A stretch of DNA of 64,000 nt from Chloroflexota bacterium (GTDB lineage: Bacteria > Chloroflexota > UBA6077 > JACCZL01). Positions within the stretch are counted from its first letter, which is position 1. Every line of letters starts with the position of its first letter. This document shows positions 33,403 through 41,025 of this stretch, one piece after another. Made by a program: the position numbers and the translations under genes. The stretch covers positions 460,129 through 524,128 of the forward strand of contig JAUJPG010000001.1 in the NCBI GenBank assembly GCA_030447245.1. The letters are read 5' to 3'. The notes beneath the pieces were generated by a model. It searched no databases, was not told the origin of the DNA, and saw nothing but the letters and a program-made list of their open reading frames with translations.

Positions 33403-34821
33403 ATGCCGACGGACCAGCCTGCCTCAGTGCCCCCGCTCCCATCCTCGACCGTGTCCGACTCCCCTAAGCCAGCTGGGCCGCTGGCCGGTGTACGGGTGTT
33501 GGAGCTCGGCTCGCTCATCGCCGGGCCGTTCTGTGGGCGGATCCTGGCCGACTTCGGCGCGGACGTGCTGAAGATCGAGCCGCCAGACACCGGCGACCCG
33601 CTGCGGACCTGGAGCCTGGTGACCGAGCACGGCTCGTTGTGGTCGATGGTCCAGTCGCGCAACAAGCGGAGCGTCGCGGTCGACCTGCGGATCGAGGAAA
33701 GTCGGGACATCGTGCGGCGGCTGGCTGGCCAGTGCGACGTGCTGATCGAGAACTTCCGCCCGGGCCGGCTGGAGGCATGGGGGCTGGGCTACGAGGAGCT
33801 GTCACGCGCGCGGCCGTCGCTGGTGATGGTGCGGATCTCCGGGTTCGGCCAGACCGGGCCGTACAGCCACCGCCCGGGCTTCGGCAACATCGCCGAATCG
33901 ATGGGCGGCATCCGCTACATCACCGGCTGGCCGGACTCGCCGCCATTGCGAATCGGGCTGAGCATCGGCGACTCGATCGCCGCGCTGTACGGCGTGGTGG
34001 GCACGCTGCTGGCGCTCCACTCCGCCCGCGAGACTGGCCGCGGGCAGGTGGTTGACGTGGCGCTCACGGAGTCGGTCCTGTCAATGCTGGAGGCGATCAT
34101 CCCGGAGTACGGCTACGACGGGCGCGTCCGCGAGCGGGCCGGCAACCTGCTGGGCGGCGCCGCCCCGACCAACACCTACTTCACCGCCGACCGCAAGTGG
34201 ATCGCGATTGGTGCCAACGGCGACGGCATCTTTCGCCGCTTCTGCAGCGCCATCGGCCGCCCGGAGCTGCCAGACGACCCGCGCTACGCGACCAACCAGG
34301 CCCGCCGCGAGCACATTGACGAGTTGGACCCGATCATCATCGCCTGGGTGGCTGGCCGCACGCTCGACGAGGCGATGGCCACGCTCGACGCCCACGACAT
34401 GCCCGGCCCGGCCGGTCTACTCGGTCGCCGACATCGCGGCCGACCCCAATATCGGGCGCGCGAGATGCTCCTCAAGGTGCCGGACGATCGACTCGGCGAG
34501 ATCCTGATGCCGGGCGTCGTCCCGCGCCTGACCCGCACGCCTGGCGCGATCCGCTGGCCGGGCCCCGACGTCGGCGCCCACACCGCCGAGGTGCTCCCGA
34601 GCTACTCGGCACGGACCCTGAGGCGCGTGGCCGCGCGGACGGTGAGCGCGGCGCGTAAGCCCGGCGCGGGATGGCAAGCATCCCGAGAGAAGTGTCTAGG
34701 CGGGCCGTGGCGCTACGGTCGAGCAGCCAGGGAACGACGCCGGCTCACAAGCGGCGACCAGATCGGCGGCGGCGAGGACCGCTTCGATGCCCATGTCGGT
34801 GACGCACCGCGGTTCGATTGA
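33403..34821 (+). CDS. CaiB/BaiF family III CoA-transferase with frameshift scars
   Basis: A family III CoA-transferase: LAGVRVLELGSLIAGPFCGR, ADFGADVLKIEPPDTGDPLR, then the catalytic Asp region FGNIAESMGGIRYITG. These enzymes move CoA between acyl-CoA and a free acid. Two errors are visible by comparison with a 297-base copy at 39825-40121. In residues about 335-347 the frame reads GLLGRRHRGRPQ where the copy reads VYSVADIAADPQ, from one extra base before 34414 and one missing base near 34447. Near 34598 one more base is missing, which replaces the natural end (a TAA at 34656-34658, giving about 418 residues) with a long Arg-rich tail overlapping the GT9 gene. It is functional only if the middle scar is tolerated. 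A TACAGT box at 33366 and CAGGAG at 33387 precede the ATG. Confidence 0.83.
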   Translation: MPTDQPASVPPLPSSTVSDSPKPAGPLAGVRVLELGSLIAGPFCGRILADFGADVLKIEPPDTGDPLRTWSLVTEHGSLWSMVQSRNKRSVAVDLRIEESRDIVRRLAGQCDVLIENFRPGRLEAWGLGYEELSRARPSLVMVRISGFGQTGPYSHRPGFGNIAESMGGIRYITGWPDSPPLRIGLSIGDSIAALYGVVGTLLALHSARETGRGQVVDVALTESVLSMLEAIIPEYGYDGRVRERAGNLLGGAAPTNTYFTADRKWIAIGANGDGIFRRFCSAIGRPELPDDPRYATNQARREHIDELDPIIIAWVAGRTLDEAMATLDAHDMPGPAGLLGRRHRGRPQYRAREMLLKVPDDRLGEILMPGVVPRLTRTPGAIRWPGPDVGAHTAEVLPSYSARTLRRVAARTVSAARKPGAGWQASREKCLGGPWRYGRAARERRRLTSGDQIGGGEDRFDAHVGDAPRFD

Positions 34822-35826
34822 CGCACCGCAGGGCGGATCCACGAGGGTACGGCACGGGCTACACGGCAGTTGCACGCGGACGATCTGGCGGCGAGACGGC
34901 GGGCACCAGGGCGCGAACTGCAGCGGGTCAGCCGGCCCGTAGAGGCCGACGACCGGTGCCCCGACCATGGCCGCCAGGTGGAGCGGGCCGCTATCGGTGG
35001 CGATCACCAGGCGAGCGCGGCGGTGGAGCGCGGCGAGCCCGCCTAGCGACAGCCGCCCGGCGAGTCCCTCTGCGCACGCATCGCTCGCCGCCACGACGCG
35101 CTCGACCAGCTCCCGCTCACCTGGGCCGCCGATGACGAGCGGGGCAGTGCCGTGGCGGCGCCAGAGCGCGGAGGCCAACTCGCCCCATCGGTGCGCCGGC
35201 CAGTTCTTGAGCGCCCAACCGGAGCCGGGATGAACAACAAGGGGCCTGGGTCCGACGCCAGGTGCGCCGCGAGCGAGGACGTCAGCCGCTTCCGCCACTT
35301 CAGCCCTGGATGGCACGAAGCACGATCGCCCTCGCTCCTCGGTGTTGACAGCTCGCGCCCCGAGGTACTCAGCGGCCGCGGCGGCCAGATCGAGCGCGAG
35401 GAGGGCGACGTGCCGAAGCCGGGGCAGGGGCAACGCAGCGGTCAGGAAGGGACGTGTGTGCGGGTGGGCGTAGCCGAGGCGGATGGGTATGCCGGCGGCC
35501 GCGACGAGTCGGCCCGACCAGGGGTCGGTGGGGCGCGGCACGAGGGCAACGTCGAAGCGCCCGCGTAGCGCGCTTGCCTCGCGTGTGACGACTTCGGCCC
35601 AGCCGGGCGGATCGGGCGGGGCCGTCAGTGGGGGGAAGGACAACGTGTGCGTCTGGTCGACGGCCGGACAGTGACGTGGGACCTCGCTCGCCTCGGCCGC
35701 CACCAGGTAGCTGATGTGGGCGCTCGGCAGGGCGCGGCGGAGCGCGACCACGGCCGGTAAGGTGAGCAGCACGTCGCCGAGGTGATCGGGGCGGACCAGC
35801 AAGACGCGCGGACGTGCCGGAATCAC
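34696..35826 (-). CDS. Glycosyltransferase family 9 (heptosyltransferase-like)
   Basis: A 376-residue GT9: ARPRVLLVRPDHLGDVLLTL at the start, PRPLVVHPGSGWALKNWPAH in the middle, then ATDSGPLHLAAMVGAPVVGL and YGPADPLQFAPW. These are the motifs of ADP-heptose:LPS heptosyltransferase-type enzymes, which act at the inner membrane face. Chloroflexota generally lack LPS, so the acceptor is probably another cell-surface glycan. Starts with GTG. Its 3' end overlaps the read-through tail of the convergent CoA-transferase. Confidence 0.9.
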   Translation of the reverse strand: MIPARPRVLLVRPDHLGDVLLTLPAVVALRRALPSAHISYLVAAEASEVPRHCPAVDQTHTLSFPPLTAPPDPPGWAEVVTREASALRGRFDVALVPRPTDPWSGRLVAAAGIPIRLGYAHPHTRPFLTAALPLPRLRHVALLALDLAAAAAEYLGARAVNTEERGRSCFVPSRAEVAEAADVLARGAPGVGPRPLVVHPGSGWALKNWPAHRWGELASALWRRHGTAPLVIGGPGERELVERVVAASDACAEGLAGRLSLGGLAALHRRARLVIATDSGPLHLAAMVGAPVVGLYGPADPLQFAPWCPPSRRQIVRVQLPCSPCRTLVDPPCGASIEPRCVTDMGIEAVLAAADLVAACEPASFPGCSTVAPRPA

Positions 35827-35962
35827 CGCGGGCTATCCACCTCGTCCCGCCTCACGGTTGTCAGGTTCAGAAGCCGGTGCGACTCGTGACCGGGCGAGCG
35901 AGCAGCTTCTCGCAGAAGGCGTGCCGCGGACTGCTACCATCCAGTGGATGCGCCGCCGGGGC

Positions 35963-36853
35963 TCAGCGGACGGCGAGCGGAGCGGGCGTTGAGCTCAGGT
36001 CGTCCCAGCTCGCGGTGAGGTCCGCTGTCCCGGGGGCGAGGCCGACGGCCAGGCCGGTGCTGTTGACCCGGACGACCTCGGGAGCGGCGCTGGACCAGGA
36101 TACCCGGTCGCTGACGTCGGTCTCCGTGCCGTCCGTGAACGTACCGACAGCGCGGAGCTGTAGGACGCGGCTGCGCTCCAGGTCCGCGAACTCGGGCTCG
36201 ACCCGCGGGGTGACGGGGGCACCCGGGTCCGGGCCACGGTGGATCGCGATCAGGACGACGCTCGACGGCGGCTGGTCCAGGGCCAGGCGTCCGTCCGCGA
36301 CCGTGGGGGGGGAGACGATCTCGTTGCGATGGGCCGGGGAGGCGGCCCAACTCCGCGCGACGTTCGCCATCCAGGGCGGCAGGTTGGCCTGGCGGGTCGA
36401 GCCCGAGCCGCCGTGGCGGAGCAAGACAACCGGCGTGATCCCGACTCGAGCATAGGTCCCGAGCCGCCGGTCGACGTCCCTGAACCGGAATCCGGGCCAG
36501 GCCAGGTACGGGTTGCGCTCCGGGTCGGCCAGCACGGCCGACCGAGCGGCGCGGAAACCGGCCTCGTCTGCGACGGCGTTGCCGTAGTCGCCGTCCTCGT
36601 TCTCGGGCTCGATCTCCTCCATGTTGGCTCACTCGCGAGCAGCGTTCATCCGCGAGTCGCGCAGCCACGCCTCCCAGTTCGGATCCGTCGCCAGGCCGGG
36701 ATTGGCGCCGACGAACAGTGGGCTGCGGCCCATCACGCGATCGTGCACGACGATCGTCGCGGGCGTCGGGCCGACCGAGCGTGCGGCCAGGGCGGGGCCG
36801 GAGTCGAGGGGGGCGAAGACGAAGAGCAGGGGGAAGAAGAGCAGGCGGGGCAC
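35963..36853 (-). pseudogene. Secreted Ig-like (Big_2) protein with an in-frame TGA
   Basis: From a GTG at 36853 the frame reads a signal peptide (MPRLLFFPLLFVFAPLDSGP) and then, after residue 74 (RDSRMNAARE), a TGA at 36629-36631. The same frame reopens at once (ANMEEIEPENEDGDYG) and runs to 35963, ending in a Big_2-type Ig-like domain (TFTDGTETDVSDRVSWSSAA, then VVRVNSTGLAVGLAPGTADL). Joined, it is one 296-residue secreted protein; TGA would come from TGG or CGA by one change. As drawn, the second part could also start at the ATG at 36622 but would lack a signal peptide. The start overlaps the upstream gene's stop (TAGTG). Confidence 0.75.
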
Positions 36854-37656
36854 TAGCTCGGGCGCTTGACGACGAACAGGCGGTAGCTCGCCTCGTAGGA
36901 AACGTAGCGGCTCTTCGGCTGGCCGAGCGCGGCGTCAGCCGGCTCTTGCAGGCTCAGCTCGCCATAGAGCAGCTCGTCGAAACCGTCCCAGCAGACCCGC
37001 CCGTCCGGACCGGCCGCGCGTCGGTCGGGCGGAGCGTCGGTCGGCGCCGACAGGCCGAGGACCACGCCGGAGGCCGACTCGGCGTCGGGATAGACCACGT
37101 CCGCGCAGACGGTGCCCGGGGATGGCTGGGTCGGCGCCGGGAGGCGGGCGACGAATTCGCCCGTCTCGGGACGTCGGATGGTCAGGGTCTCAAGCTCGGT
37201 CTTCATCGCGGTGGAGTTCCACTCGGAGAACGGCTTGATCTCGAAGTCGATGGTCCGCTCTTCGCCGACCTGGAACGCGGCGTAGGCCCGGCTGCCGTCG
37301 AACGCGAAGCCACCGCGATTGAGCAGTCGTGCAAACGGCGTCAAGCGGCTGACGTTCAGCCGGACCAGACAGTCCGGGCCAGATGGCCGGGCCGACCCCT
37401 CGAGCGGCCGAACCAACAGCCGGTACATCTGGCCGGACCGAGCCTCGATCTCGGTGACCGGCGGGCCCACCGGCACGCGCTCGCCATCCGACCCGGCGAC
37501 GAGTGGCTGGGCCACGACCTGCGCACCAGTCTGCACGCGCAGCTCGGTCCGGCAGCCCTGCTGCTGCGCATCCGCGGGCACCGTGGCCACGAGCCAGGCG
37601 AGCAGAAGCAGTGCTCCGAGGAACACGCGGGGCGCCCAGTGGAACGTGACCTGCAC
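36853..37656 (-). CDS. Secreted hypothetical protein
   Basis: A 267-residue protein with a signal peptide (about residues 1-33; LGALLLLAWLVATVPADA). The body is beta-rich with several Cys (GCRTELRV, DCLVRLNV, VCADVVY, VCWDGF) and no recognised domain. I start at a GTG at 37656, which puts the hydrophobic segment near the N-terminus and leaves room for promoters; the frame is open to an ATG at 37719. It is co-transcribed with the Ig-like gene, whose start overlaps its stop by one base. The 3' part includes YVSYEASYRLFVVKR. Confidence 0.7.
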   Translation of the reverse strand: MQVTFHWAPRVFLGALLLLAWLVATVPADAQQQGCRTELRVQTGAQVVAQPLVAGSDGERVPVGPPVTEIEARSGQMYRLLVRPLEGSARPSGPDCLVRLNVSRLTPFARLLNRGGFAFDGSRAYAAFQVGEERTIDFEIKPFSEWNSTAMKTELETLTIRRPETGEFVARLPAPTQPSPGTVCADVVYPDAESASGVVLGLSAPTDAPPDRRAAGPDGRVCWDGFDELLYGELSLQEPADAALGQPKSRYVSYEASYRLFVVKRPS

Positions 37657-37669
37657 TTGACCATAATCC

Positions 37670-37697
37670 TTGACGAAACGATAGCAGCGGTTATATC
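37670..37697 (+). promoter_or_regulatory. Promoter of the beta-helix pair
   Basis: TTGACG (37670-37675), a 16-base spacer and TATATC (37692-37697) lie 37 bases before the ATG at 37734. On the other strand the same AT-rich core gives TATAAC for the divergent secreted-protein gene, so the two promoters overlap face to face. Confidence 0.6.
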
Positions 37698-37733
37698 GTC
37701 CCATTGCCGGCGAGGGCAACCCACCTCAGCCTC

Positions 37734-38843
37734 ATGCCTAGACATTCTCATCGCCGCTCGCTTCGAGGTCCCGAGCCACTCCGCGTCTTGCGCCCGGCTG
37801 ACCACCGACCCGGTCGTGGCGGCCCGTTGCCGCGGCTGGTCCCGGTCGTGGCGCCCTTCGTCGCCTGGTCGCTTGCGCTGCTGGCGCTCGCCCTAGTCTG
37901 GCCCGCTCGGGTCGCGCTGGCCCAGGATCGGCCTGCCCTCAGCGCCCGCGATTTCGCCACGATCCAGCACGCTGTTGACGCACTGCCCGCCGGAGGTGGG
38001 ACGGTCCTGATTCCTGCCGGCGTCTACAGCGTCGCCGAGAAGATCCGATTGCCGAGCAACGTCGAGCTGCGCGGGGCCGGTATCGACCGCACGATCCTGG
38101 TCCTAGCGGACGGTGCCCGCGACCACCTCATCTCCAACGCGAACCTGGCGGAAGGCAACGTGGGGATCACGATCCGCGACCTCCAGCTCCAGGGCAATCG
38201 GGCCGGCCAGCGCAGCTTCGGTTTCGCCGGTCGCCTGGCGACATCGTCGGCCGGCGAGGTCTGGAGCTTTGGGGTCCGGCTGGTCAACGTGACGGACTCG
38301 CTGATCCACAACGTCGAGGCGAGCGACTTCGCCAAGGACGGCTTCTACCTTGGCTACAACCGCTACAACGGGGTCTACCGCACGCGGCTGAGCAGCTGCC
38401 GCGCCCGCGACAACGCCCGCAACGGGATCTCACTGACCCACGGCTCGTACAACGTCATCGAGGGCTGCCTGGTCCAGGACAACAACCGCGTCGAGCGAGT
38501 TGGCGGCATTCAGCTCGAGCCGGACGAGGGGCTCGAGATCTCCCACAACCTGGTGATCGGCAACCACGTCGTGGGCAACCACACTGGGATCACGCTGTAC
38601 ACCGAGGAGCCAAGCTGGCAGGGCATCTCGACGCTGGTGGGCAACGCCGTCTGCTACAACCGGGCCGAGCAGAACGGCTTCGTCGGCATCTGGGACCACT
38701 TCGGGCAGGGCAATGTCTTCGTGGACAACATCGCAACGGGCAGCAAGAACCCCTTCGGTGAGGCCGAGACCTCGCTCGTCGGCGGCGAATTCGCGGCCGC
38801 CTGTGCGCCCCCGCTCGGGGCGCGCGCGGCGGAGGCGCCGTGA
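37734..38843 (+). CDS. Secreted right-handed beta-helix protein
   Basis: A 369-residue protein with a signal segment (residues 35-63, WSLALLALALVWPARVALA). After it comes FATIQHAVDALPAGGGTVLI, the typical entry of pectate-lyase-like beta-helices (PAGVYSVAEKIRLPSNVELR), then coils such as RLVNVTDSLIHNVEASDF and NGISLTHGSYNVIEGCLVQD. Such solenoids bind or cut polysaccharides; no clear catalytic triad is evident. It is about 60% identical by eye to the next gene over the core. An internal 16-residue insert (FGFAGRLATSSAGEVW) is missing in the paralogue. Confidence 0.88.
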   Translation: MPRHSHRRSLRGPEPLRVLRPADHRPGRGGPLPRLVPVVAPFVAWSLALLALALVWPARVALAQDRPALSARDFATIQHAVDALPAGGGTVLIPAGVYSVAEKIRLPSNVELRGAGIDRTILVLADGARDHLISNANLAEGNVGITIRDLQLQGNRAGQRSFGFAGRLATSSAGEVWSFGVRLVNVTDSLIHNVEASDFAKDGFYLGYNRYNGVYRTRLSSCRARDNARNGISLTHGSYNVIEGCLVQDNNRVERVGGIQLEPDEGLEISHNLVIGNHVVGNHTGITLYTEEPSWQGISTLVGNAVCYNRAEQNGFVGIWDHFGQGNVFVDNIATGSKNPFGEAETSLVGGEFAAACAPPLGARAAEAP

Positions 38844-39781
38844 GGGCGGGGCGTCGTGAAGGAGGAGGGACGACAAGGCTGATGCTGGCGCTCGTGGTGG
38901 CGTCCGCGCTGACGCTGGCAGACGGCAGCGCGGGGCGCACGGATGCCGCGGCATCGGTCGATCAGCCGCGGCCACTCGTGATCGCGGGCGAGGCTGGGAT
39001 CCAGGACGCGATCGACAGCCTGCCGCCCGGCGGTGGGACCGTGATCGTGCCGGCCGGGACCTACGTCCTGACCAAGAAGGTCCGCCTGCCGTCCCACGTC
39101 GAGCTGCGCGGCGAAGGGATCGACCGGACCGTGCTCATCCTGGCCGACGGCGCGAACGATCACCTGATCTCGAACCGCGACCTGCGCCGCGGCAACTCCG
39201 GCCTGGTCATCCGCGATCTCGGCCTGCGCGGCAACGCGGCCAATCAGTCGGACTGGAGCTTCGGCGTGCGGCTGGTCAACGTGACCGACACGCTGGTCGA
39301 GAACGTCGAGGCGAGCGACTTCAGCAAGGATGGCTTCTACCTCGGCTACAACGCCGAGAATGGGGTGCGGAACGTCCGCGTCGCGGGCTGTCGAGCGGTC
39401 GGCAACCGCCGCTACGGGCTGGCGCTCAAGCACGGGACGGGCAACCTGATCGAGGGCTGCACGTTCGAAAGCAATGGCTTCCCCGAGGAAGGGGCGGCCG
39501 TGAAGCCCGGGCCGGACCAGGGTCTAGACGCCTCGGGCAACCGGATCGTCGGCAACCACGCGGTCGGCAACTACGCCGGGGTCGTGCTCTACGCCGCCGA
39601 GGACTATGGCTCGCGCGTCGGCGACAACGCCGTCTGCCATAACTACGCCGCCGACAACCTGCTGGTCGGCTTCCAGGACTTCCGCGGCGAGAGCAACCTG
39701 TTCGTCGGTAACACAGTCGAGGGCAACGGCCGCGACTTCGACCTCGCGCCGACGACCCACCTTGCGGGCGACGGCTGCTAG
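38840..39781 (+). CDS. Secreted right-handed beta-helix protein (tandem paralogue)
   Basis: A 313-residue paralogue of the preceding gene, overlapping it by 4 bases (GTGA). Signal peptide about residues 14-36 (MLALVVASALTLADGSAG). The beta-helix again starts IQDAIDSLPPGGGTVIVPAG and shares DFSKDGFYLGYNAENGV. The last coils are VVLYAAEDYGSRVGDNAVCH and LFVGNTVEGNGRDFDLAP. The pair arose by tandem duplication. Probably secreted together to the cell surface. Confidence 0.88.
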   Translation: MRAGRREGGGTTRLMLALVVASALTLADGSAGRTDAAASVDQPRPLVIAGEAGIQDAIDSLPPGGGTVIVPAGTYVLTKKVRLPSHVELRGEGIDRTVLILADGANDHLISNRDLRRGNSGLVIRDLGLRGNAANQSDWSFGVRLVNVTDTLVENVEASDFSKDGFYLGYNAENGVRNVRVAGCRAVGNRRYGLALKHGTGNLIEGCTFESNGFPEEGAAVKPGPDQGLDASGNRIVGNHAVGNYAGVVLYAAEDYGSRVGDNAVCHNYAADNLLVGFQDFRGESNLFVGNTVEGNGRDFDLAPTTHLAGDGC

Positions 39782-39797
39782 GCTATCCTTCTGCCGC

Positions 39798-40146
39798 GCG
39801 GCTTGCCCTCGCTCAGATCAACAGCATTGACGAGCTGGACCCGATCATCATCGCCTGGGTGGCTGGCCGCACGCTCGACGAGGCGATGGCCACGCTCGAC
39901 GCCCACGACGTACCGGCCGGCCCGGTCTACTCGGTCGCCGACATCGCGGCCGACCCCCAATATCGGGCGCGCGAGATGCTCCTCGAGGTGCCGGACGATC
40001 GACTTGGTGAGATCCTGATGCCGGGCATCGTCCCGCGCCTGACCCGCACCCCGGGCGCGATCCGCTGGCCGGGCCCCGACGTCGGCGCCCACACCGCCGA
40101 GGTGCTCCGAGAGCTACTCGGGATCGGCCATCAGCAAGACGTATAG
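39798..40146 (+). pseudogene. Chimeric fossil: nadE 5' end joined to a CoA-transferase 3' fragment
   Basis: Bases 39798-39826 match 41028-41056, the start of nadE (RLALAQINS), at 28 of 29 positions. From 39825 the sequence matches 34314-34609 of the CoA-transferase at about 96% identity for 297 bases (IDELDPIIIAWVAGRTLDEA, then PAGPVYSVADIAADPQYRAR). The join is in frame (LALAQINS-IDELD), but there is no start codon or ribosome site. It ends at a TAG at 40144. This fragment keeps the ancestral reading of the block that is out of frame in the long copy. Confidence 0.8.
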
Positions 40147-40278
40147 CTTTCCAACGCGGACGCCGGCGTGCTCGGCCCTGTCGCTGCCAGCAACATGGAT
40201 CGTCGGGACGCCGAGGCTTGCCTTCTTGGTGGGATGGTGACGGATCGCCCCAACGGGGTGGGCCGGCTCGGGGGCAGA

Positions 40279-40845
40279 TCAGCCGATGTCGATCGAAGCG
40301 AAGAGGTCCTGAACGACAAAACTGAAGCCAGGCAGAACGTCGCCGACATCGATCCGATCGGGGCCGCGCAGAGGGCCGGAATCGGAGCCGGAGCGGAACG
40401 CGCGCACTGTGCGACGCCGCGGGTCAACGATAAGGACGACCCGAACGCCATGCTCGACATACCAGCGTGCTCGGCGTGCAAGGTGGGCCATCGTCTGGCC
40501 GGGTGAGGCGATCTCGACTGCGATGTCGGGCGGGTCGAAGATGTCATCGGCGACCTCACCGCCTGGTTTGGTCGGGATGCGGCCGGCGAGGTACACGGCG
40601 ATGTCGGGCACCAACGACGCGTTGGCCTGGGGGTAAGTCGTCCGCAGCTCGGTGAGGACCCACCCCAACCGACGCGGTCGAAGGAACGACTCGAATTGAA
40701 AGGCGAGCTCGACCTGGAGCATGCTGTGGGGGACCTTCGGCGACATCTTCTGCGTCACCGCTCCATCCAAGTACTCAAGAGCCGGCTTTTGCTCCGGGAG
40801 CTGCAGGAATGTTTCGAGGGTCAGTCGTTGCCGCGCGATCGCCAT
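40279..40845 (-). CDS. Uma2 family (DUF820) protein
   Basis: A 188-residue Uma2 protein, paralogue of the one at 15539-16099: LTLETFLQLPEQKPALEYLD, VTQKMSPKVPHSMLQ, SLVPDIAVYLAGRIPTK, then PPDIAVEIASPGQ. The PD-(D/E)xK-like residues are kept. The family is often amplified in its hosts, so its nearness to duplicated scars could be chance. The frame is open upstream to 40953, but the MAIARQR start at 40845 matches the paralogue's MAIAQRR. Confidence 0.88.
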   Translation of the reverse strand: MAIARQRLTLETFLQLPEQKPALEYLDGAVTQKMSPKVPHSMLQVELAFQFESFLRPRRLGWVLTELRTTYPQANASLVPDIAVYLAGRIPTKPGGEVADDIFDPPDIAVEIASPGQTMAHLARRARWYVEHGVRVVLIVDPRRRTVRAFRSGSDSGPLRGPDRIDVGDVLPGFSFVVQDLFASIDIG

Positions 40846-41025
40846 GCGTGATCTCCGGGCGCTACGCCTGTTGGGTAGTGTACCCCCAGCACTGCACGAG
40901 ACGTCCTTGGCATACCACGTCACGCGACACATGCCTCGCTGATCGAACGTCATAGCGTGGTTTTGTGCCCCGCGCCGTGCGCGCGGTACCCTCTTCTCGC
41001 ATCACACAGCCAGGTGGCGGACCCT

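Noticed and set aside
35934-36668. Alternative minus-strand frame over the Ig-like gene
   Set aside because: Arg/Pro-rich translation with no domain; the frame with the Big_2 motif is clearly the real one.
6079-36853. Stop-codon recoding to explain the in-frame TAG and TGA
   Set aside because: The two lesions use different stop codons, and many intact genes here end in TAG or TGA. Simple mutation or error is enough.
40114-40278. Minus-strand continuation after the Uma2 stop, reading GVPTIHVAGSDRAEHAGVRV
   Set aside because: It looks protein-like but has no start codon, lies after a stop in the same frame and overlaps the chimeric fossil. Not supported as a gene.
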